A stretch of 34,330 bases of DNA from Mycobacterium sp. Lineage in GTDB: Bacteria > Actinomycetota > Actinomycetes > Mycobacteriales > Mycobacteriaceae. The stretch's first letter is position 1. Every line of letters begins with the position of its first letter. The position numbers and the translations under genes are program-made. Shown here piece after piece: positions 27,090 to 33,389 of this stretch. The notes beneath the pieces were generated by a model. It was not told where the DNA came from and did no database searches. It saw only the letters and a program-made list of their open reading frames with translations. Where the stretch lies: positions 1 through 34,330 of the forward strand of contig JAGQTQ010000087.1 of assembly GCA_020438905.1 (NCBI GenBank), written 5' to 3'.

Positions 27090-27214
27090 CACTTCCTGAA
27101 GCTCAACGCCTCAAGCACAGCCGAGAATACCCGATTCGCCTGTCTGGCAGCGACGCTGGATCGGAGATCATCGACCGCGATCGCGGCAGGCCCATCAACC
27201 ACGTAGAAGCTCAT
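27089..27214 (-). CDS. Possible 41-aa small protein overlapping the 194-aa gene
   Basis: A short ORF starting at ATG 27214, inside the last codons of the upstream 194-aa gene, and ending at TGA 27091-27089. The product would be MSFYVVDGPAAIAVDD followed by a helical LRSSVAARQANRVFSAVLEAL segment. About 70 percent of codons end in G or C. The overlap would allow reinitiation after the upstream gene. No family recognised; this could be chance. Confidence 0.35.
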   Translation of the reverse strand: MSFYVVDGPAAIAVDDLRSSVAARQANRVFSAVLEALSFRK

Positions 27215-27779
27215 CGACAGGGATGAACTGCCGGCTGTCTTCGTGTTCGATACCAAGAAGGTCACTCCATTTCCGTTGGATCGCAGGCAGTTTCAAGCCT
27301 GCCACCGACGCCGCCATCGTCACCTGAAGCAACTCCTCATGCAGCCCCAGCTGGGAAATCGCGATGACCCCGCCCGAGAGGACGAAGATGACTCCGACGT
27401 CTTTCACGATCGTCCATGTGTGTGAACCATCGCGAATTTCGGTGATCGTGTCACGAATGATCAGTGCATCGACGACAACTTCTCCCGCATGGAAGACTTG
27501 GACATTGCCACTCGTAGTTACCTGGTCCAGCTCGTCGGCACCCTGGGCAACTGCCAGTTCCGCGACCGTCGTGTAGTACGGGTCGCCGTCGATGTCGAAG
27601 TACTCGACCGCGCTGCTCACGGTGATGGCCTTTTCTTCGGTGACGAAGAAGACGCTGAACGGTGCGGCGAGGTTGGCGCCCATCGTCGGCGCACCGAAGC
27701 ACTTCCAGACCTGCCCACTCAATGCAGCGAGTCGGCACAGCGACTCACGGTCGAAGGTGAAATGGAATGGCGTCATCAT
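27195..27779 (-). CDS. Unknown 194-aa protein, diverged paralogue of the 192-aa gene at 29200-29778
   Basis: No known family. It aligns by eye along its length with the protein at 29200-29778: both begin with a short FHF/FHL strand plus a D..S...L..L.G..W segment, share HAGEV, IR/LT-IT, TWT, the D-x-G-x-x-F-x-LS strand and a helical stretch before a final (R/K)xxIP. Overall similarity looks like roughly a third, so they are old paralogues. No membrane helix or signal. ATG 27779 has GGGGG about 8 nt upstream; the frame continues upstream without a good start. Codon bias is weaker than in core genes, consistent with accessory DNA. Confidence 0.72.
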   Translation of the reverse strand: MMTPFHFTFDRESLCRLAALSGQVWKCFGAPTMGANLAAPFSVFFVTEEKAITVSSAVEYFDIDGDPYYTTVAELAVAQGADELDQVTTSGNVQVFHAGEVVVDALIIRDTITEIRDGSHTWTIVKDVGVIFVLSGGVIAISQLGLHEELLQVTMAASVAGLKLPAIQRKWSDLLGIEHEDSRQFIPVDELLRG

Positions 27780-27910
27780 TCGCCCGCCCCCTATGTCCTG
27801 AAATGGATTCTGCACCCCCGGGCATCTGGTGTATGCGGGTCCAAAGTGCTTCGGCGCGACAGTCCACCAATGCCCAGCCAACGCACATCGTGCTTTCGAT
27901 TTTTTCGTTT

Positions 27911-27923
27911 TACACTTCTGGCA
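27911..27923 (+). promoter_or_regulatory. Probable leaderless promoter of the Xis-HTH/PIN module
   Basis: TACACT at 27911-27916 fits the mycobacterial TANNNT -10 motif and sits 6 nt before the ATG at 27923. Transcription would then start at or next to the A of the ATG, giving a leaderless mRNA, which is common in mycobacteria. No ribosome site is present upstream of this ATG, in agreement. Confidence 0.5.
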
Positions 27924-28384
27924 TGAGCATCCTGTCTGATCAGACCGTGTTGCCGCCGAATGGCGGGATGCCGGACCTGCGTGAGCTGGCTACCGCATTG
28001 GCCAGCGATGCCGAGTTCTCGTTGGTGGATGAGTCTGGCCAGGCCTTCCAGCTGACCGCAGAGCTTCGCAACGTCGTAGTCCAGGCAGTCTCGGCGCTCT
28101 GTAAGGGCGAAGCGGTGACGCTGGAGCCGCTTCCCACGTTGCTGTCTACCCAGGAGGCAGCCAATCTGCTGGGCATATCCCGGCCGACGTTGGTCAAGCT
28201 GTTGGAATCCGGCGAGATCGCGTTTACCAAGCCCGGTCGTCATCGTCGCGTTCAACTGCGAGACTTGCTCGACTACCAGCGTCAGCTCCACGAGCGTCGG
28301 CGTGCCGAGCTCGCGGCGATGACCGCCGAGGCCGCCGATGACGACGCGTATCGGGCCATCAATGGCTTCACGGAGACTCGCTGA
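27923..28384 (+). CDS. Antitoxin with excisionase-type HTH domain (VapB50-like)
   Basis: A 153-aa protein with a C-terminal excisionase/MerR-type winged helix-turn-helix (LLSTQEAANLLGISRPTLVKLL, then GEIAFTKPGRHRRVQLRDLLDY, about residues 73-115). The N-terminal half is acidic and probably binds the toxin. The PIN gene begins 3 nt downstream. Xis-HTH/PIN pairs are type II toxin-antitoxin modules; my recollection is that M. tuberculosis VapBC50 is of this kind. It would neutralise the nuclease and repress its own promoter. A true phage excisionase is less likely given the PIN partner. Confidence 0.82.
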   Translation: MSILSDQTVLPPNGGMPDLRELATALASDAEFSLVDESGQAFQLTAELRNVVVQAVSALCKGEAVTLEPLPTLLSTQEAANLLGISRPTLVKLLESGEIAFTKPGRHRRVQLRDLLDYQRQLHERRRAELAAMTAEAADDDAYRAINGFTETR

Positions 28385-28387
28385 GAG

Positions 28388-28963
28388 GTGGCGAGAATCC
28401 GGGTTGTGCTGGATGCATGCGTGCTGCTGCCCTACCAACTCGCCGACCTCCTCCTTCGGCTCGCCGAAGCGGAACTGTACGAGCCCCTGTGGTCTGATGC
28501 GATCCTCGACGAAGTCGAACGCAACCTGATCGCGAAGTTCAACGTCTCCCCCGAGAAGGCCGCGAAGCGTTTGGAGCGCATGCGCGCTGCGTTTCCGGAC
28601 GCCACCGTCACGGGCTATGAACATCTCGTGGACGCCATGACGACCGACCCGAAGGACCGGCACGTGGCGGCAGTCGCAGTCGTCGGCGCTGCGGCAGTCA
28701 TCGTGACTGCCAACACCCGAGATTTTCCAGGTGAAGCGTTGGCTCCATACAACATTCACGCGGAACATCCAGACGAATTTCTCCAGGACCAACTGGATCT
28801 CGCCCCTGCCGTAACTCTCGAATCCCTCCGACTGCAGCGCGCCGAATACACCCGGCCCCAGTTCACGTTCACGGAGTTCTACATGACGATGGCGACGACC
28901 GTTCCGGGCTTCGCCGCCCAGGCCGCCGGCGCTGAGCAGGACTCCCTGCACTCGGAAGGCTGA
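28388..28963 (+). CDS. PIN-domain ribonuclease toxin (VapC50-like)
   Basis: A 191-aa PIN protein. Acidic residues expected for the metal site are visible in VVLDACVLLP, in SDAILDEVERNL, in DPKDRHVAAVAV and in TANTRDF. The C-terminal extension after about residue 120 (DEFLQDQLDLAP onward) is longer than in ordinary VapC toxins. GTG 28388 begins 3 nt after the antitoxin stop. The likely activity is endoribonucleolytic cleavage of RNA when freed from the antitoxin. The gene ends exactly where the homology of the minus-strand duplicate (28966-29178) begins, suggesting that the module was inserted there. Confidence 0.82.
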   Translation: MARIRVVLDACVLLPYQLADLLLRLAEAELYEPLWSDAILDEVERNLIAKFNVSPEKAAKRLERMRAAFPDATVTGYEHLVDAMTTDPKDRHVAAVAVVGAAAVIVTANTRDFPGEALAPYNIHAEHPDEFLQDQLDLAPAVTLESLRLQRAEYTRPQFTFTEFYMTMATTVPGFAAQAAGAEQDSLHSEG

Positions 28964-28965
28964 CG

Positions 28966-29178
28966 GATTCCACTCTGCCAGAAGCGGCCTGGACGTTGGG
29001 ATTGTCTCGATGGCGGACCAGAGCATCGGGCACAGTGCCGGCCAGCAGAACCGCCACCGAGCACAGCGATGTTGCGGGCAGCGCCGCCTAACCGTGCGGT
29101 CTGGTCGACGGGCTCGACGACAACATGCCAGATCCCCATCATCTCGGCGTCGCCGTTCACCACGGCGCTGGCGCTCAT
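28966..29178 (-). pseudogene. Shortened duplicate of the 191-aa gene at 29857-30432
   Basis: From ATG 29178 the frame reads MSASAVVNGDAEMMGIWHVVVEPVDQTARLGG, nearly the same as the start of the intact copy (MSAIAVVNRDADMMAIWHV and on). It then lacks the segment following ARLCG and, later, most of the middle of the gene. Near 29030-28970 a different frame gives LWSAIETIPTSRPLLAEWNP, matching LWSAIETIRTSRPHLAGGNP of the intact copy. DNA identity in matching parts is high, so this is a recent, deletion-riddled duplicate. Homology stops at about 28966, next to the PIN toxin stop codon. Confidence 0.75.
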
Positions 29179-29199
29179 ATCCTCGGGGTCATAGAGTCG

Positions 29200-29778
29200 T
29201 CAGCCGAGAGGAATCAGTTCGCGCTTGGACTCGTACTCCTCCCCCAGTTCGTTGGCCCAATCCCATTCGTCGGTACGGTGGTCAATCTCGAGTTCATCAA
29301 CCGAGTCGGCAAAGAAGACATCGAGCGCCTCGGAGTGGTGACTTGTTTTCCTCACGGCCGCAGCACCTTCAGAAAGTCCGAACACGATGCCGTAGTCGGC
29401 GCTGTACGTCCACGTTGGCACGCCGTGCATGACCTGGGTGATGGTGAGCCGGATCAGGTAGACCTCGGTGATCACCTCCCCTGCATGCTGAAAGTAGACG
29501 AGACCGTCGCGCTGCGCCTCGGCCAGTCCCTGCGAGTCGGAATGAACCGAAAGCTGGGCGTACTCTTCCTCGTAGCCTTCGAAGTCCTTCTCTACCAATT
29601 CGGTATGAATACGTGCCTCACCGCAATCAGTCGCGACGATGACGTTGTCCCAGGCGAAGTGATGTCCCGGCCTTTCCGGTGACGATTTGCCCGTGGCCAA
29701 TCGCCAGCGTTTGCCCTTGAGGGATCTCAGAACGTGGCGGGAATCGTCGTCTAGATGAAAGTTGGCTTGCAATGTCAT
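29200..29778 (-). CDS. Unknown 192-aa protein, third gene of the exonuclease-BRCT cassette
   Basis: No recognised family and no membrane helix. The sequence is acidic at the C-terminus (DWANELGEEYESKRELIPLG). It is a diverged paralogue of the 194-aa protein at 27195-27779, sharing HAGEV, the LT-IT/TWT strand pair and a D-x-G-I-V-F-x-LS strand. I chose ATG 29778 (MTLQANFHLDDDS) because it aligns with the paralogue's start; TTG/GTG codons near 29841 are alternatives without a ribosome site. It lies 78 nt after the 191-aa gene on the same strand, whose decayed duplicate lies just downstream. Confidence 0.7.
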   Translation of the reverse strand: MTLQANFHLDDDSRHVLRSLKGKRWRLATGKSSPERPGHHFAWDNVIVATDCGEARIHTELVEKDFEGYEEEYAQLSVHSDSQGLAEAQRDGLVYFQHAGEVITEVYLIRLTITQVMHGVPTWTYSADYGIVFGLSEGAAAVRKTSHHSEALDVFFADSVDELEIDHRTDEWDWANELGEEYESKRELIPLG

Positions 29779-29856
29779 GTTCCAGTTCCCGTACAAGCTG
29801 ACTTCACCGGGGCTGCTGCCGACGCGCTCTCTCGGGACCACCAAAGCTACGCACTC

Positions 29857-30432
29857 TTACGCCGTTGCCCCGTTGCTCGCCGCCATCACAAAGGGCAGTG
29901 GCGTTGCCACCGGATTCCCCCCAGCCAGATGCGGTCTGGACGTTCGGATTGTCTCGATGGCCGACCAGAGATCGGCTAGGTCGGCGATCCAGCGGGATGC
30001 CGCGATCGTGGATCGGATCAGCGGATCCTCGACGACGCCGGCAGGCACCGAAGGCATGGCGCCCCAGTCGAGCATCGGGGGCAGTGCCGGCCATGTGAGC
30101 GGCGCACGAGGGTTGCCCTTGGGCGTCCGACTAGCGCGGTGGATGTCATTGATGGCGCCAAGGTTTTGCTCGATGGCCACCAGGGTTGCCTTGAGGTCGA
30201 TCACCCCTCGGGCATGGGCAATCAGATCCATGATGCGGTCGTTCGACTGGCCACCGAACACGACGATGTTGCGGGCGGCCACGACCTTGTGTTGCACGTC
30301 AACGTCGCCGGTTACCCACGCGCCGCACAGCCGTGCGGTCTGTGCGACAGGCTCGACGGCGACATGCCAGATCGCCATCATGTCGGCGTCCCGGTTCACC
30401 ACGGCGATGGCACTCATGTCTGCGGAGTTCAT
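29857..30432 (-). CDS. Unknown 191-aa protein coupled to the exonuclease-BRCT gene
   Basis: No family recognised. The protein has an N-terminal beta/alpha segment (MSAIAVVNRDADMMAIWHVAVEP), a middle helical part (DRIMDLIAHARGVIDLKATLVAIEQN) and a C-terminal helix (WIADLADLWSAIETIRTS). ATG 30432 has a GAGGGGG site 7 nt upstream and overlaps the stop of the BRCT gene (ATGA), so the two are translationally coupled. A partial recent duplicate lies at 28966-29178. The coupling to a nuclease-like gene suggests a shared task, possibly in defence or DNA repair; this is inference. Confidence 0.72.
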   Translation of the reverse strand: MNSADMSAIAVVNRDADMMAIWHVAVEPVAQTARLCGAWVTGDVDVQHKVVAARNIVVFGGQSNDRIMDLIAHARGVIDLKATLVAIEQNLGAINDIHRASRTPKGNPRAPLTWPALPPMLDWGAMPSVPAGVVEDPLIRSTIAASRWIADLADLWSAIETIRTSRPHLAGGNPVATPLPFVMAASNGATA

Positions 30433-31860
30433 GGACAAACCCCCTCATCAGTCGTCGAAACCGTTTCCCCACTGCCAAATAGCACGTCGGCGTCCCTCCA
30501 GCACTCGTCCGCTTTGCCTTTGGTAAGCCGCGCCTCATCGGCAAATGCGGCTCGGGTCATCCCACTTAACCTTGCTGCGGCAGCCCTTTTCGCCATCTGA
30601 AGTCGCTCCGGATCGGCCTCGGGGGCGGCGTAAAACTTCCCATCCCGAAGAAGAGCTTTGACCGTCTCCTCGCCCATGCCGAATCGAATTGCGATGTCTT
30701 TGCGGCTTACTCCGCTCTTCTGGAGTTCAACGGCCTGGCGACAACGTTCCAGACGCTCACCACGCACTTCAATGTTCGTGGCGTTCCTGCCGTCGTTCGG
30801 GCCAGTTGGTTGTTTTGCATTCGCGCGACACTCTTCACAGACAGGGTTGCTCTTTCGACGGGCTGCGATCCACGAATGCCCACAGGCGCTGCACACCTGT
30901 GCGACACCTTTCGGCGGGATCCGATTCACCGTCAGCAGCGACCCTGTATTGACAGCGGCGAGAAAGTCGGCCACTGACGCAACGGGGATACCGAATTTCT
31001 GGGCATTCTTTGCCTTGCCGGACAAGGAAGCAGGATCGGCAGCCACCAGCAGTTGGCAGTTTTTCCTGGTTACCGAATCCACCGGCTCAAGTCTGTGACG
31101 ACGGGCGCGGTCTTCGAGTTCCTCGCGCTCGAGAGGCTTCCCATTCGGCCACTGAGCTGCACCGGTGAAGCACACCTGCATGCCAGAACGGAGCTCCAGG
31201 GTTTCGGTCATCACGCGATATGGGTTGGTGCGTGCCGAGACGACGGCGTCGTCCAACTCCAACAGCGCCGCTATGCGGCAGAGCTGATCGAACTCCTCGT
31301 CGGTCACAACGCCGTCGTCCAGGGCGGCCTCGATCAGCCCGTTGAGGAATTCTTTGTGCGCCCGCAGCCGGCTGTACTCGCTCAGGCCGAGGTCCTCGGC
31401 GAGCCGGGCGAGTTCGCGTCGCTCGTCGGCATCGAACTTCAGGTCGGCAACTGCGAAGTCCAGCAGTGTGACGTAGGGGGCCAAATCCACGGCCGTGTGC
31501 ACTCCGCGGGCTAGCTGAAGCACATAGGGTCGCTCGATGGCTTCTGCGGTGAAGCCGTCACGTGTCAGTACCCGCGGGATATCCCCGGACAAGGGGTAGG
31601 CGACGACTGGGCGGCAGCCATCGAAGGCATCAGCGACCTTGATGAGCAACTGTGCGGTCGCGCGTGCATCGTTGAGGGCGCGGTGTGCGCCGTGCAGGTG
31701 GATGCCATAGTCAGCGCAAGCCGCGTCGAGTTTGCAGCCGACGGCACGCAGCGTGTCCAGGCCGTCGCCCCAGTCAACGTCGATGCCGGCCCGATCGAAC
31801 TCATGGCTCAGCAGGCGACGATCAAAGCGGAGGTCGTGCGCGGCTACCACCCAACTCCAG
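30429..31860 (-). pseudogene. DEDDh exonuclease - TerB - BRCT - zinc ribbon - HTH protein, 5' end lost
   Basis: A multidomain protein whose family-like sequence starts abruptly at about 31860. In order: an exonuclease domain with Exo II (VAAHDLRFD) and Exo III (HRALNDAR) but no Exo I DxE motif; a helical TerB-like domain (LLDFAVADLKFDADER to LLELDDAVV); a BRCT domain (GMQVCFTGAAQWPNG to VADFLAAV); a four-cysteine zinc ribbon (CSACGHSW then CEEC); and a resolvase-type HTH (SGVSRKDIAIRFGMGEETVKALL). The open frame continues to 32084, but that part is antisense to a DUF4357 coding remnant and is not exonuclease-like. It is therefore called 5'-truncated; the BRCT and HTH parts may still be made. 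Its stop overlaps the next gene (ATGA). Confidence 0.75.
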
Positions 31861-32301
31861 ATCGTGCTGCCCGTCCTCGGTGTCAACGCCGTGCGGGTGC
31901 CGGTCCCCAAGCCCGCTTCCGGCGCCCCAGAGGCCGACGACATCTCGCCGATCTTCCGGCTCCGACACGCCAAGAGCGGTGTGGACGCCCAAGCCCAGCA
32001 GATCGACGGGGAGTTCACCATGCTGGCCGGGTCGACGGTTGTACCGTCCTGGCACGGTGTCGGCAAGGCCGCGAGTACCCGCAAGGCCTACACGTCTTAC
32101 CGCATCCAACATGAGCAACTCGTCGCCAACGGAAGCATCATGGTCGACGGCGACCGCGGTCGGCTGACCAGGAACGTGGTGTTCCCCTCTCCCTCAACTG
32201 CCGGGGCGGTGGCCCTCGGCCGATCGTGCAACGGGCGGCGCGAGTGGATTGCCCCGGACGGCACCACGTTCGGGGACTGGGAGAGCCGCGGCGTCGAATA
32301 A
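31855..32301 (+). pseudogene. C-terminal remnant of a GIY-YIG/DUF4357 protein
   Basis: About 148 codons, ending at TAA 32299-32301. The sequence LQIVLPVLGVNAVRVPVP, then GEFTMLAGSTVVPSW, HEQLVANGSIMV, NVVFPSPSTAGAVALGRSCNGRREW matches the DUF4357 domain found at the C-terminus of some GIY-YIG nuclease-family proteins (the FxSPSxAAxxxLGRxxNG pattern). No GIY-YIG part is present: upstream of 31855 the frame runs antisense through the exonuclease gene. So the gene is 5'-truncated at the same junction as its divergent neighbour. Confidence 0.7.
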
Positions 32302-32357
32302 GTGTCAGTCGGACATTTCTCCAGAATCGGTGCAGGCACCGAACCAACTCGCAGTGA

Positions 32358-32391
32358 TAGCATATATGTGCAATTGCTGTCATTGACAGCA
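32358..32391 (+). promoter_or_regulatory. Promoter and palindromic operator of the FitAB-like module
   Basis: TAGCAT at 32358-32363 fits a TANNNT -10. A perfect 7-bp inverted repeat with a 3-nt centre (TGCTGTC att GACAGCA, 32375-32391) lies just downstream, about 20 nt before the antitoxin ATG. Its place between promoter and gene is where FitAB/VapBC complexes bind to repress themselves. A good ribosome site (AAAGGAG) follows. Confidence 0.55.
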
Positions 32392-32410
32392 TGTCGCGAA
32401 AGGAGCTGAT

Positions 32411-32665
32411 ATGGCCACCGTCACCGTGAGGAATCTGCCGGACGAGGTTCATCGCGCGCTTCGCGTCCGCGCAGCAACACACGGCCGAAGCACCGAGGCC
32501 GAAATCCGCAACATCCTCGAGTCGGCAGTGCGCCCGCCTGATCGACTCCAGATGGGCACGGCCCTGGCCGAGTTGGGCCGCCGCGCCGGGCTGACCGATG
32601 ACGACATCGCAACCTTCGAGCAGGCGCGCCACCAGCCCCCAGCTGAGCCCATGCGGTTCGCATGA
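32411..32665 (+). CDS. vapB: FitA-type ribbon-helix-helix antitoxin
   Basis: An 84-aa antitoxin. The N-terminus MATVTVRNLPDEVHRALRVRAATHGRSTEAEIRNIL is the classic FitA/Arc ribbon-helix-helix DNA-binding domain; the C-terminal tail (about 45-84) would wrap the toxin. It is preceded by an AAAGGAG site and a palindromic operator, and its TGA overlaps the toxin ATG by 4 nt. The pair would repress its own promoter. Confidence 0.9.
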   Translation: MATVTVRNLPDEVHRALRVRAATHGRSTEAEIRNILESAVRPPDRLQMGTALAELGRRAGLTDDDIATFEQARHQPPAEPMRFA

Positions 32666-33084
32666 TCGTCTTGGATACCAACGTCGTTTCCGAGGCCATG
32701 AAAGCGGCACCGAATCCCGCCGTGCTGGCGTGGCTGGACGAGCAGGCAGCCGAAACCCTCTACCTGTCCAGCGTGACCCTCGCCGAGCTCCTGTTCGGCA
32801 TGGGCGCCCTGCCGGCCGGCCGACGCAAGGATGCGCTCGCCCAAACGCTGGACGGCCTGCTGAGGCTGTTCGAGAACCGCATACTCGCCTTCGATACCGA
32901 CGCAGCCCGGAACTACGGCGAGTTGGCCGTCAAAGCCCGAGCCGCAGGCAAGGGCTTCCCCACCCCGGATGGCTACATCGCCGCCATCGCGAACGCCTGC
33001 GGGTTCACCGTTGCCACCCGCGACGTTGCACCGTTTCAGGCGGCAGGCCTCACCATCATCAACCCGTGGGAGGCACCGCAGTGA
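32662..33084 (+). CDS. vapC: FitB/VapC-type PIN-domain toxin
   Basis: A 140-aa PIN ribonuclease. It starts MIVLDTNVVSEAM with the first catalytic aspartate. Further acidic residues are the glutamate in SVTLAELLFG, TPDGYIAAIA (third aspartate) and ATRDVAPF. Length and the closing TIINPWE match FitB-like toxins. Translation is coupled to the antitoxin through the ATGA overlap. It is intact, so the module is probably active. It lies 65 nt from the tRNA half that marks the end of the integrated element. Confidence 0.92.
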   Translation: MIVLDTNVVSEAMKAAPNPAVLAWLDEQAAETLYLSSVTLAELLFGMGALPAGRRKDALAQTLDGLLRLFENRILAFDTDAARNYGELAVKARAAGKGFPTPDGYIAAIANACGFTVATRDVAPFQAAGLTIINPWEAPQ

Positions 33085-33088
33085 TAGA

Positions 33089-33305
33089 GAACCGGACAAA
33101 GATCGTCCACAACAAGCCTGAGATGAGCTTGAAATGCGAGGTCAAACCTGGCGGTCCCGGCTGGGATCGAACCAGCGACCTTCCGCGTGTGAATTGGAAA
33201 AAATAGCCGCTGACCTGCGCCAACAGCGCGGGAACGCGGCGCACACCACGCGCTGGCCTCGCTCGCCGCACCGGCTCCTGAGCTGAACCGGACAGGAACC
33301 GGACA
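33089..33305 (+). repeat. Three copies of GAACCGGACA around the tRNA remnant
   Basis: Exact 10-bp direct copies at 33089-33098, 33285-33294 and 33296-33305, the last two 1 nt apart. They flank the tRNA-derived core at 33149-33193. Integrase arm-type or excisionase sites are one possible role; chance is not excluded. Confidence 0.4.
33149..33193 (-). other. 3' half of a tRNA gene: attachment-site remnant
   Basis: On the minus strand this reads an anticodon-loop-like TTCACAC, the 3' anticodon strand GCGGA, a 5-nt variable loop AGGTC, a perfect T arm (GCTGG-TTCGATC-CCAGC), the acceptor strand CGGGACC, a G and CCA. The 5' half (D arm and 5' acceptor strand) is absent: the bases beyond 33193 do not pair with it. 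If the loop is native the anticodon would be CAC (Val), but the G before CCA fits Asp better, so the isotype is unsure. Such 3' halves are typical att sites left by integrating elements. Confidence 0.75.
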
Positions 33306-33334
33306 CGCTTCAGGCCCCTGACGGGAAAGCCCCC

Positions 33335-33365
33335 GGCAACCCCATTCCTCGCAAGAACGGTTGCC
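33335..33365 (+). other. Hairpin just upstream of the replication gene
   Basis: GGCAACC (33335-33341) pairs perfectly with GGTTGCC (33359-33365), and C-rich and G-rich flanks extend the stem past a mismatch. It ends 24 nt before the likely GTG start of the Rep gene. It could be a terminator, an attenuator or an origin-type structure. The 33194-33334 stretch around it shows no gene. Confidence 0.35.
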
Positions 33366-33389
33366 GAGGGCTCCCAGAAGGGCCCTTTG

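Noticed and set aside
27791..29026. A 411-codon minus-strand frame across the Xis-HTH/PIN module
   Set aside because: Antisense to two well-supported plus-strand genes. Only its first 25 residues (LWSAIETI region) are real homology, and these belong to the decayed 191-aa duplicate.
32598..33206. A plus-strand frame ending GWDRTSDLPRV
   Set aside because: It is out of frame with vapC, and its tail is just the translation of the tRNA 3' half, a well-known spurious peptide.
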